A stretch of 64,000 nt of DNA from Agapanthus africanus (taxonomy: Eukaryota > Streptophyta > Magnoliopsida > Asparagales > Amaryllidaceae), in NCBI GenBank assembly GCA_030015575.1, contig CM057338.1, positions 778,795,864 to 778,859,863 on the forward strand, written 5' to 3'. Positions 1 through 10,642 of this stretch are shown here, in pieces; position 1 is the first letter of the stretch, and the number at the start of each line of letters is the position of its first letter. The position numbers and the translations under genes were made by a program. The notes beneath the pieces are model-generated. The model was not told the DNA's origin, did no database searches, and was given only the letters and a program-made list of their open reading frames with translations.

Positions 1-249
1 GCACTTCATCGACGGCGTCGGGGGTGCGGCCGTCTACTGAAGTTTACGACGAGCATTCGATCAGTATGTCGGGAATCTTGTTGAATTGCCCGACTTGATA
101 TTGAAAAGAGTTTTCGATTTTGAGACTAAAATGCGGGGTTTATAATTGTTAGGCATGCGACGTCTAAGGAATTCATTTGATTAGGCATGCGATGTCTATG
201 CAGGTTGCGGATTCCAACTGTTGTAGTTTTACACTTTCTTTTCTGTGAC

Positions 250-325
250 CGTAAGTGTAATATGTGATATCGCCGGTTTCGTTGCTATATGTCAACGACA
301 ATTGGGATAGGCATATTTACTTACG
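250..325 (+). other. Nested hairpin with CTATA loop, leader copy 1
   Basis: The outer arms are 250-266 (starts CGTAAGTG) and about 312-325 (ends TTACG). An inner TCGTTG / CAACGA stem encloses a loop containing CTATA. The same fold recurs at 41939-42014, 51339-51426 and 60433-60510 with different stem sequences. Its function is unknown; a role in RNA packaging or translation control is inference. Confidence 0.6.
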
Positions 326-1076
326 TTGATGACATGTGATGTTATGTGTTGCTGGATATGTTATATTGGATCGTCGTGTTTGAATAGCCGGGGGTTTTTA
401 TGTGAGATAAGTGTTTTCTTTTTCATTCATGTAAAAACTTGTATGTAATATTCTTTTATTGGGGCACTTCCAGGTTGCGGAAGATGTCACCCTTTGTATA
501 TTATTTACTTTTCCGCACTAGGATAGACCCAAGGAAGGGAGCACAAGTAACCGGGTTCTGGAGTCCAGTGGGAGACCAACTCGAGGAGTCGAGTCCGGGT
601 CTCCTAACTCTAGAATTGGTAGGGTTGCTTGCCGCTCTCATAGGGGTCTAGGGGTGTGGGTTTGGCTATTCATCGTGACTGTGGAATCCGTGTTTTATAC
701 TGGCTCGTATTGAAAACACGGACGTCTTAGTATATCCAATATTTCATATGATTCTTCTGCTGTGATATCTGTGATGTGTTCATGTGATATGTTCTGTGAT
801 AGATACAGTATATAGTATATATGATATATTTTATAGGCGTTACTTATGTTTTACACCCGCGCTAGCCCTGCCCCACTCTGCCGTTAGTTACCTAACCTAA
901 CGGTGCATGAGGGGACATTGAGGCGAATGCGGATGGCATAAGTGTACGTCGTATTTATCTGTGATGTTTAGGTACTTAAATGATGGGACTTCATTAATGA
1001 GATTAATGAAATAAAAGAAACCTAAGATGTTGTAGAATCGAATTTCAAAAATAAAACAGGTAGCTACAGTTCTTGC

Positions 1077-1312
1077 TTTGCACAGCGGTATATGTGATAT
1101 ATCCTGCACCTTATTCGATGAGGAAAGGACCGAGATCCCTTCACCGGGAGTGACTCCTTTAGCAATAACTGGCAGATGCTACACACTCGGTTTATCTTTT
1201 GATTGCTTTTAAGAGTTTTTTCTTTGCACAGTGATATATATGATATATCCCGCACCTTATTCGATGAGGAAAGGACCGACGATCCCTTCACCGGGAGTGA
1301 CTCCTTTAGCAA
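1077..1312 (+). repeat. Two imperfect 90-bp direct repeats in leader (element 1)
   Basis: Copies at 1077-1165 and 1223-1312 both run from a TTTGCACAG-like start through a GATATAT segment to CCGGGAGTGACTCCTTT. Each can fold, with AAAGGA pairing to TCCTTT and TCCC pairing to GGGA. The same pair exists in the young element at 42755-42845 and 42900-42988, so the duplication predates the split of the two copies. Confidence 0.75.
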
Positions 1313-1446
1313 AACTAGGAAAGCTTCAAAAACACTCCATTTTAAAATCATTTGATTCTACAACGATATCAAGTTCATTACGCAATAGGTTTTCAGAAAA
1401 ACCTGTCGTAGCCCTCCGTCATTTCAGATAAGTGGTAGTTAGTATT

Positions 1447-1667
1447 CGTGCTACGTTTGTTGACCTCCGTCAAGGCGTAGTGTGTGGTAGCTAACTACTA
1501 TTTATCTGCTTATGCATATGATGCAGATTGGATTAGGGTAGTCGTGCGGCCTTGTTGACCTCCGTCAAGGGTCGTGCGGGTGGGTTTAATTCGATCAAGA
1601 AATGACGGGTTGAACTTGACTAGTAGCCTATGGTTTGTTGACCTCCGTCAAGGTCATAGGGTGCTAG
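1447..1667 (+). other. Three tandem hairpins with a common core (element 1)
   Basis: Three units share the core TTGAC-CTCC-GTCAA, a 5-bp stem with a 4-nt loop, at 1456-1475, 1552-1570 and 1634-1653. Each core sits inside a different outer stem: 1447-1455 with 1476-1484, 1542-1550 with 1571-1579, and 1620-1633 with 1654-1667 (one mismatch). The young element has the same three hairpins at 43124-43341 with changed but still paired stems. See the findings for the covariation. Confidence 0.75.
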
Positions 1668-1873
1668 GGGCAAAATATTATCGGGAATTTCAAGTGTTGA
1701 AATTTGCAATGAGATTGCATACCTTCTATAAGATAGTTGGATCCCGATACCCGCTGCGAGTAATTGTTACTCCTGGGAGAGTTTTATACATTACAATTAG
1801 CCGATCAAGTAGGTGTCTAGAAAGGTGTTAACGAGGTTACGCCTCTGGGAAAACGAAGTTTACATTAATTAGG

Positions 1874-1891
1874 CTCGTGCGAAAGCACGGG
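1874..1891 (+). other. GAAA-tetraloop hairpin in leader (element 1)
   Basis: CTCGTGC and GCACGGG form a 7-bp stem with one U-G pair, closing a GAAA loop at 1881-1884. GNRA tetraloops are a well-known stable RNA motif. The same hairpin is present at 43549-43566 in the young element, with the first two pairs as wobbles. Confidence 0.6.
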
Positions 1892-2095
1892 GGACCTCCC
1901 TCAAAGTACCGACACTGGCCTGGCTGAAAGATTAGCGAACTTGTAGTGTGTAATTAATCCCGGCTAGTCTTTCCTTTTAGGGTTTGAAGGAAGATTTGAT
2001 AAAAAGCAGTGGGAGCCATCCTGATTAGATAAAATAATAACCAATCTATTCTTGAAAGAGCGCACGCTGAGTGTTTTCTTCTCTCTCTCTCTCCT

Positions 2096-4895
2096 GGTAG
2101 CGACCATATCACGCCTTAATCAAGATAATAATACGGAATATTGACCGAACCCGCTTGTTATACTGAGCTGGGGAACGTTGGTCCCGCTCCAACTTATAAT
2201 TGTTATAAGACAGAGTAGGAAATTGGGGATTACCAGAATTCCCATGCCGCCCAAACGAAGAGAGTGCATGCTGATGCATCATCTTCGGGTATGTTCATTA
2301 CAAAGAACTGTTTCTCAGTATCCTCCGCATCCTGGGTATATGATACCGGATAAGGATCCCAGATATGTAATCTGTTACATAGGGCTGCAAGAAGGTAGAA
2401 AAACTGAGAACGGGTGATAAGTTTCATGAGACAGAGAACGGGGCAAGTGTTGCAGCCAAGTCTGTTGGTCACTGTCACCCTGTATTACCAATACATTGAT
2501 TCAGAACGAATGTTATTAGATACCGAACCTGATATAAAAAATCATATCAATCTCTTTATTAGTAAAGAAAGGATATAATTTTGTATTGTTGGATAATGTT
2601 TTGAACATTTCCTATATCAAAAGTTGATCGGTTCAGGCACGTTATCTAAAAGCATTAATGTTCTAAATCAAACTACAGTTCTTTAGTATACGGAACACAC
2701 ACAAGAGGAAGAGTTCAGAAATGAACGAATCCTTCTTGAGGCATTGTAGACTAGGTCATATCAATGCGACCCGACTAGCTGAAGTTACATGTAGATGCAT
2801 ATTTAAATCAGTTTGAATTTACATCTTGTGAAACTTGCCAGTCATGTCACAAAGATTAAATGACCATAGCTCCGTTTACTGGAAACAGAGAAAGAGTTAG
2901 TGAACTCTTGGGATGATACATGTTGATGTATGTAGGTCCCCTGTCTACACTTGCCAAGACCGGTTCTTTATACTTCATTAAATTCTCTGATGATCTCTTT
3001 TGATTCAGACATATGTTCCTGTTGAAACACAAGTCCGAACCTTTTAAGATATTCACAGAATATAAGTTAGAAGTAGAGAACCAATACGGGTATAAGTATT
3101 ATGTCCTTTGATGTGATCGAGGAGGAGAATACTTGAGCACGGAAATCTTGGACTTTTCTAAAGGAGAATGAGATTCTCTCTCAGCATTACTCCTCCGTAT
3201 ACACCATAGCACGATGGTATATCGGGGCGGAGCAATAGCACCCTATGTGATATGGTGTGCTCTATGATGAGTACTACTGAGTTACCTATTTCTTTTTTGG
3301 GAGTTATGCACTTGAGAAGCTGCATACCTATTGAATATGGTTCGAATCAAATCAGTTTCCTACCACTTCATATGTGATATGATAAGGGAAGAGCCCATAT
3401 CTTAAGTTAGTTAAGATTTGGGGTTGTCCGGCCTATATCTGAAAAGCAAAATCCGGACAAGCTCGAGACAAGGTCTGTTATGTAGAACTGGAAATGTTCC
3501 AGCTATACAAATTGCAGCTGATGATTTAATAGAACCAAAGGATTCAGTAGAAACCAACGAACCTCAGCCTCTCCGCCGATCTAGTAGGATTCCTCACCCA
3601 CCTGAGAGATACTTTGGTTACTCTATGACAGTGGGAGCGAGGATTGCATCATGAGATGATGACCCAACTAGTTTCGAGCTGGCCATCAGGAGTGGGACTC
3701 TGTAAGAATGGCTGGATGCTTAGCGATCTGAGATGGAATCCTTATACACCAACAAAGTATAGACTTTGGTTGCTATATCTGAAGGGTTAAATCCCCGTCA
3801 GGAGCAAGTATATCTTGAGAAGATTACTTGGTGTAGATGGAAAAGTTGAGACTTTCAAAGCTAGACTTGTTAAAGCTTTTCGTCATCGACCAAGCGTGGA
3901 TAATGATGAAACCTTTTCAAGTGGCTATGCTTAAGTCCATCCAGATCCTACTTGCCACGGCTACATACCATGACTACGATATCTGGCGGTTGGTTGCCAT
4001 GACTGCTTTTCTAAATGATGTTTTAGAAGAGAACGTCTATAAGTACACAGCCAGAGGGCTTCGTAGACAGTGGGAGCAGCGGAAACGTGTACAAGATGCT
4101 TTATAGGATAAAGCAGGTATCGCGAAGTTGGAACATCTGTTTTGATGTGTTAGCCAAAGAGTTTGACATCATCAAAATGGTAGATGAACCTTGTATATAC
4201 AAAAAGGTAGTAGGGAGTATGGTGATGATCCTCGTAGAGTACGTGGATGACATACTCTTGATAGGGAAGGAGTTTCCTATGCTACGCTCGATCAATCTCC
4301 GCTTATCACAATAATTCTCCATATAGGATCAAAGTGATACCTCCTAAATCCTGGGTTTTGGATCTATGAGATAGATCTAATTGGATGTTAGGATTCTCAC
4401 TAGTTGTAGTGAGATGGTATCAATCGATCCTGGGGAGAATCACTGGAAGGGTTCCAGAGTGATAAACACGACTGAATGTCAGTCACAGGCATTGTCTTTA
4501 CCCTCAGTAATGGGACGGTATGATTGGAAGAGTTCCAAGCAAGATACCGTGGCAAACTAGACGATAAAGGCTCGATACATCGCTACTAAAGATGCTACCA
4601 AAGAGGCAGTCTGGATGTATATATGTTCATAAGATGAACTTTGTTCCTCCCATTGTGTGACAATGGAGTTGTGGCTTATGCCAAGGAACGCCGGTCCCAT
4701 CAGTGATCCAGACATATTCTGAGGCAGTGTCACCCGATCGTGGAGATGGCTGATCTCTAGGGTGATCGAGGTTAGGAAAGCAGACTCAGAGGATAACACG
4801 GCGGATCCACTCACGAAGGCCTATTCCCAGAGAGAGATTATTATGGGATGGTTGAGTATGAGATACTGCAACCACTGCTACAGATGGCCCTAGTG
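2096..4895 (+). pseudogene. pol: Decayed copia pol of element 1 (protease to RNase H)
   Basis: The DNA aligns collinearly with pol of the young element at 43747-47076, but stops, small indels and a few larger deletions occur throughout. Recognisable pieces include the GAG-pre-integrase/zinc region (about 2720-2860), the integrase core (about 2900-3300), the linker with PQPLRRSSR (3418-3654), reverse transcriptase fragments (3700-4320) with the YVDD catalytic box at 4240-4251, and RNase H remnants (4480-4860). Part of the RT-RNase H connection is lost between about 4320 and 4480. It cannot encode a working polyprotein. Its value is as an outgroup for judging which changes in the young copy are recent. 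Confidence 0.9.
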
Positions 4896-4907
4896 CAAGT
4901 GGGAGAT
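4893..4907 (+). other. Polypurine tract of element 1
   Basis: The purine-rich AAGTGGGAGATT lies directly before the TGTTAG start of the 3' LTR at 4908. This is the usual place for plus-strand priming in LTR retrotransposons. The same tract precedes the 3' LTR at 47091. Confidence 0.85.
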
Positions 4908-7900
4908 TGTTAGGTATATGTATGCCCTAGAGGCCATTACTATACATAGGATGTATATTGTAGTGGATGCTTGGACATATATAGGGAGGACTTTCTTGCT
5001 CGACATGATAGTATGCTATCTGGTTACACTTTACCTTAACGTGTATACTGATTGTCTCTCTGTTACATGTTGGTAAAGCCCTTAGGATGTGTACTTGACT
5101 ACCTGGACTATGATGCGGATCATACTAGTGGGGACATAGTAGTCTATAATTACATCGTTCAAGGTCCCTAGTCGTGGGTATATCGAGACGGGGCATCGAT
5201 ATACCAGAGTAGACTAGCGTATGCCTTCTCAACCCATACAGATGGGCGATGGATGATCCCATATCCATTGGTGTTTGACATCAGAGATGATATACGGGTG
5301 CTCAGTGGAGACTGGGTACACTGGACGGACTCGCCGAGAACTCCCTGATGGTATTATACCTTACGTCAGATGGCAGTTCTATGGTGACACTGGTACAGAG
5401 TAGTCTGTGTTAGTTATATGTATGCCCTAGAGGCCATTACTGTACATAGGATGTATATGGTAGTGGATGCTGGGACATATATAGGGAGGACTTTCTCGCT
5501 CGACATGATAGTATGCTATCTGGTTACTCTTTACCTTAACGTGTATGCTGATTGTCTCTCTGTTACATGTTGGTAAAGCCCTTAGGATGTGTACTTGACT
5601 ACCTGGACTATGATGCGGATCATACTAGTGGGGACATGGTAGTCCATAAGTACATCCTTCAAAGTCCCTAGTCGTGGGTATATCGAGACGGGGCATCGAT
5701 ATACCAGAGTAGACTAGCGTATACCTTCTCGACCCATACAGATGGGCGATGGATGATCCCATATCCATTGGTGTTTGACATCAGAGATGATATACGGGTG
5801 CTCAGTAGAGACTGGGTACACTGGACGGACTCGCCGAGAACTCCCAGATGGTATTATACCTGACGTCAGATGGCAGTTCTCTGGTGACACTGGTACAGAG
5901 TAGTCTGTTGACCCGAGATCGTCATAGAGTCTCGTGTGGTTCCCACTGTGCTTTGATTTCCATCTTACCACGTCCAAGAGGGCGTGCAAAACGGTGGTTT
6001 TTGGGTACAGTCCCGAGTCACATGGAGGCAATGAGCGATAGGAGGGGATTCATCTCTCCCGGTATAGGGGGTTGATGTTGCGCTGTGTTCGATTGGCTAT
6101 AACAGGAAATCCCTGGCCAGGGTTGCTGAGATTTACTGGTAAGTGTTACCAGTAGTTTCTCGAATAGTTATAGACCTCATATCGACACGACTTATCGAGC
6201 TATTGGGGTCTGACGTTTACCACCCCTAGGGCGAGATATGCGACATATCAGACGATCAGACCGGACTGTACGGTAGTGTTACTGGTTGGATTCACTGGAG
6301 TGTGAGCGGGCTTGCTCGTCGATCTTCTGATCGCTCAATACCCGGGTGGCCGTTACGTTTAGCAGACCGCTTACGGCTTGTGGATGTTTGATATGATCAT
6401 CATCCGCTGCCGGTGTATTGACGAGTCTTTAGAGTCCTACACAGAGGTTTCCTGGCTCAAGCGAAACGAAATAGGAGCGCATATGAGATATGTGCGGGAC
6501 TGAGAATGATATCTGTATATGATACTGTATTCGATTCTCGCGATATGTGACATTGATCGGTTATATGCGACATAGCCGACATATCGGATCAAGTGTTGAT
6601 TCGATAAGTTGTTGCTGTTGATATTAGTCGGTTATATGCGATATGACCGAATCATTAAATCAAGTGTTGATTTAATGATTTAATGCATAATTATATATTT
6701 GATATATTACTTTGCATTAATTAGTATCGGTTCACTTAAGATGGATTTTCTCACTCGCATGTGCACATTGTATATGTGATATATTTTTGTGCACTTGGAT
6801 GTATCATGTTTGATGATGCAATATTGCTAGGGTTTGTGTAAAGAGTTAAACCTTAGTTAAGTAAATGGTTAAGGTTTTATTTTATTCATTCTTTTATTTT
6901 TAATTTGGATTAAAAGAAATGAAATGAGAAAAGAAAAACAAAAGGGTTTCATTCTTTCATGAAGCTTGTTGAAGCTTCATGAAGCTTTGACCAAAGAAAC
7001 CCTTTTGTCTTCATCTCATTAACCTTAACCATTCATTGAACTATAGTTAACTCTCTACATCAAACCATGGTTCATGTTATGATAAGGATAATTCTTTTTC
7101 TATTTTCTAGATTAACTTATCATAACAATTAGCTTCTTCTTCTTCATCTTCCTTCATGAAGAAAGCAAGCTTCATCAATGGTGATTGATGGAAATGAGTG
7201 AGAAATCTAATTCTAAAGTCTACCACTTCCTATTTCTTCATCCTCTACCACTTGCCAAGTAGTAGAGTGTGTTTCCTTCACAAGTTTTCATGGCTTGGTG
7301 AAGGTGGAGCTTGATTTAGCGATGCCTCGACGTAGATCATCTTCGGCATGGACATCGACGACCTAGCTCGCCTATTCTCCGATGAAGCCAACGCTAGAGC
7401 CCGGGATTTATTTTGAACAGCGAGAAGACCTCATTGCGGAGCTATGGAGGTGGAGCACCGGATCTACAAAGGTTGTATTTCCGTATTCTCTTAGTTAAGT
7501 GTTAACTAGTTTATCTTTTCGCCTAGTCATCTAGCCAACGATCCGTAGTTTAGGGTTTCTCGGCACCGTAGATTTTGAAATTGGCATGTTCGATGCCTTG
7601 TGAGACCTCATTAGGGTGCCTAGGAACCCTACAGTCAGTTGACCCGAGATCGTCATAGAGTCTTGTGTGGTTCCCACTGTGCTTTGATTTCCACCTTACC
7701 ACATCCAAGAGGGCGTGCAAAACGGTGGTTTTTGGGTACAGTCCCGAATCACATGGAGACAATGAGCGATAGGAGGGGATTCGTCTCTCCTGGTATAGGG
7801 GGTTGATGTTCTGCTGTGTTCGATTGGCTATAACCGGAAATCCCTGGCCAGGGTTGCTGAGATTTACTGGTAAGTGTTACCAGTAGTTTCTCAAACTGTT

Positions 7901-9360
7901 ATAGACCTCATATCGACACGACTTATCGAGCTATTGGGGTCTGACGTTTACCACCCCTAGGCGAGATATGCGACATATCAGACGACGAGACCGGACTGTA
8001 CGGTAAGTGTTACTGGTTGGATTCACAGGAGTGTGAGCGGGCTTGCTCGTCGATCTTCTGATCGCTCAATACCCGGGTGGCCGTTACGTTTAGCAGACCG
8101 CTTGCGGCTTGTGGGTGTTTGATATGATCATCACCTGCTGCCGGCGTATTGACGAGTCTTTAGAGTCCTACATAGAGGTTTCCTGGCTCAAGCGAAACAA
8201 AATAGGAGCGCATATGAGATATGTGCGGGACCGAGAATGATGTGTGTATGTGATACCGCATTCTATTCTCGCGATGAATGTATCGAATGGTTGTATGCGA
8301 TATAACCTAGTTATCAAATCAATGATTGATTCGATAAATCGATACATTGGATATTTAGTCGGTCATATGCGATATGACCGGATCGTTAAATCAAGTGTTG
8401 ATTTGATGATTTAATGCATAACTATATATTAGATATATTACTTTGCATTAACTAGTATTGGTTCACTTTAAATGGATTTTCTCACTTGAAGTTCACAAGT
8501 TGTATATGTGATATACTTTTGTGCACTTGATTGTATCATGTTTGATGATACATGTTAACTTGAGTTTGTGTAAAGATTAAACCATGGTTATATGAGTGGT
8601 TAGGGTTTTGTTTATTTATTTATTAATTTATTTATTTCTTTTGTTCATTTTGGCAAAAGAAAATGATAAAGAGAAAATGGTGGCTTTCTTTGTTTGATAT
8701 TGAAGCTTCATGAAGCTTTGACAAAGTCACCATTTTGTCTCATGCTTAACCCTAACCATTCCACTTAACCCTAGTTCATTCTCTACACTTTACCATGGTT
8801 GGTTTATGATAAGTATTCTTTTTATTTTCCTTTTTGAAAAAGACTTATCATAATATACTTCATCTTCTTCTTCTTCTTCTTCAAGAAGAAGCTTGCCTCC
8901 ATCAATGGCAACTTGAGAAAATGAGTGAGAAATCCAATTCTAAAGTGAACCCACTTCCTATTTCTTCATCCTCTACCTCTTGCCAAGTAGTATAGGGTGT
9001 TTTCTTCACAAGTTTTATGACTTAATGAAGTGGGAGCTTGAACTTGTGATGCCTCGACGTAGATCATCTTCGGCATCGTAGTCGATGACCTAGCCCGCCC
9101 ATTTCTCCGATGAAGCCGACGCTAGAGCCCGGGATTTGATTTGTACAGCAAGGGGACTTCATCATGGAGCTATGGAGGTGGAGAACCGGATCTACAAAGG
9201 TTGTATTTCCGTTTACTCGTAGTTAAGTTGTTAACTAGTTTAGTTTTCGCCTAAAATTCTAGTTAATGATCCGTATTAGGGTTTCTCGGCACCCGTAAAA
9301 TTTGAAATTGGCATGGTTGATGCCTTGTGAGACCTCATTAGAGTGTCTAGGAACCCTATA
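4908..9360 (+). repeat. 3' LTR of element 1, split by a nested solo LTR
   Basis: The LTR runs 4908-5407, is interrupted by 5408-7633, and resumes through 7639-9360. The pieces sum to about 2222 bp, close to the 2219 bp of the young copy's LTRs. It starts TGTTAGG and ends in ...CCTATA, a drifted form of the family's CCTACA/CTCCCA end. It holds paired palindromes such as CGGTCATAT/ATATGACCG at 8360-8380 and a CTT-rich tract near 8865-8885. Confidence 0.9.
5408..7633 (+). mobile_element. Solo LTR (family A) inserted in a family A LTR
   Basis: A full 2226-bp LTR starts TGTTAG at 5408 and ends ...AACCCTACA at 7633, with no internal domain. It is flanked by GTCTG (5403-5407) and GTCAG (7634-7638), a 5-bp target duplication with one mismatch. 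The host LTR resumes exactly where it stopped. Solo LTRs arise when the two LTRs of an element recombine and delete the interior. Because host and guest are the same family, the region reads as a partial tandem repeat: 4908-5407 matches the first 500 bp of the guest. Confidence 0.9.
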
Positions 9361-10642
9361 ATCATTAAATCAACACTTGATTTAACGATCCGGTCATATC
9401 GCATATAACCGACTAGTATCCTATGTATCGGCTTATCGAATCAATCCTTGATTCGATATCTAGGTTATATCGCATATAACCAATCGATACATTTATCGCG
9501 AGAATGGAATACGGCAACACATACACGCATTATTCTCGGTCCTGCACATATCTCATATGCGCTCCTATTTCGTTTCGCTTGAGCCAGAAAACCTCTGTGT
9601 AGGACTCTAAAGACTCGTCAATACGCCGGCAGCAGATGATGATCATATCAAGCACCCACAAGCCGCAAGCGGTCTGCTAAACGTAACGGCCACACGGGTA
9701 TTGAGCGATCAAAAGATCGACGAGCTAGCCCGCTCACACTCCTGTGAATCCAATCAGTAACACTTACCGTACAGTCCGGTCTGTTCGTCTAATATGTCGC
9801 ATATCAAGTCTACGGGTGGTAAACGTCAGACCCCAATAACCGATAAGTCGTTCTGATATGAGGCTCATAACGGGTCGAGAAACTACTGGTAACACTTACC
9901 AGCAGATCTCTGATCAGCCCTGGCTAGGGACTTCCCTGTTACGGCCAATCGAGCACAGCGCAACATCAACCCCCAATACCGGGAGAGACGAAACCCCTCC
10001 TATCGCTCATTGCCTCCATGTGACTCGGGACTATACCAAAGACCACCGTTTTGCACGCCCTCATGGACATGGTAAGGTGGAGATCAAAGCACAGTGGGAA
10101 TCACACAAGACTCTATGACGATCTCGGGTCTACAGACTAACCTGTACAAGTGTCACCTGAGAACTTCCATCTGACGTGAGGTATAATACCATCTGGGAGT
10201 TCTCGGCGAGTCCGTCCAGTGTACCCAGTCTCCACTGAGCACCCGTATACCATCTCTGATGTCAAACACCAATGGATATGGGATCATCCATCGCCCATCT
10301 CATGGGTCGAGAAGCGTATACGCTAGTCTACACTGGTATATCGATGCCCCGTCTCGAAACACCCACGACTAGGGACCTTGAAGGATGTACTTATGGACTA
10401 CCATGTCCCCACTAGTATGATCTGCATCATAGTCCAGGTAGTCATGTACACATCCTAAGGGCTTTATCAACATGTAACTATAAGACAGTTTAAAGAGACT
10501 AGTAAATATGTTAAGATAAAGAGAAACCAGATAGCATACTATCATATCGAGCAAGAAAGTCATCTCTATATATGTCCAAGCATCGAATATAATATACATC
10601 ATCTGTACAATACTGGCCTCTAGGGCATACATACAACTAACA
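9361..10642 (-). repeat. Truncated family A-type LTR
   Basis: This is the reverse complement of the first 1.28 kb of an A-type LTR. The LTR start (TGTTAGTTG on the minus strand) is at 10642, with the TATGCCCTAGAGGCC signature at about 10616-10631. The rest of the LTR is missing at 9361, where element 1 ends. To the right it abuts D-family internal sequence at 10643, with no clear duplication seen. Confidence 0.88.

Larger units (their letters stand above)
1..2095 (+). other. Gag-less, structured leader of element 1
   Basis: This non-coding stretch matches the leader of the young element (about 41600-43745) along most of its length. I see no gag frame and no CCHC knuckle. It holds, in order, a nested hairpin (250-325), a pair of imperfect 90-bp repeats (1077-1165 and 1223-1312), three related hairpins (1447-1667) and a GAAA-tetraloop hairpin (1874-1891). 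It ends in a pyrimidine run before the pol homology begins. Short open frames within it do not match between the two copies and are not genes. Confidence 0.75.
1..9360 (+). mobile_element. Old family A Ty1/copia element (element 1), 5' end outside window
   Basis: The stretch is collinear with the complete element at 38697-49309. It has a leader (1-2095), decayed pol (2096-4895), a polypurine tract ending at 4907 and a 3' LTR from 4908 to 9360 that is split by a later LTR insertion. Its 5' LTR and PBS lie before the window. The coding region has many stops and deletions, so this is a much older copy than the one at 38697. Its LTR end at 9360 abuts a minus-strand A-type LTR that begins in mid-LTR at 9361, which suggests that element 1 inserted into that LTR. 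If so, the missing LTR half and a 5-bp duplication (candidate ATCAT) should lie left of the window. Confidence 0.88.

Noticed and set aside
1860..1990. Possible self-cleaving ribozyme around the GAAA hairpin
   Set aside because: The GAAA loop and nearby CTGAAAGATTAGCGAA recall a hammerhead, but the CTGATGA core and the three-stem layout are absent.
4908..5907. Tandem 500-bp satellite repeat
   Set aside because: The second unit is the start of a nested solo LTR with a target duplication, so this is not a satellite.
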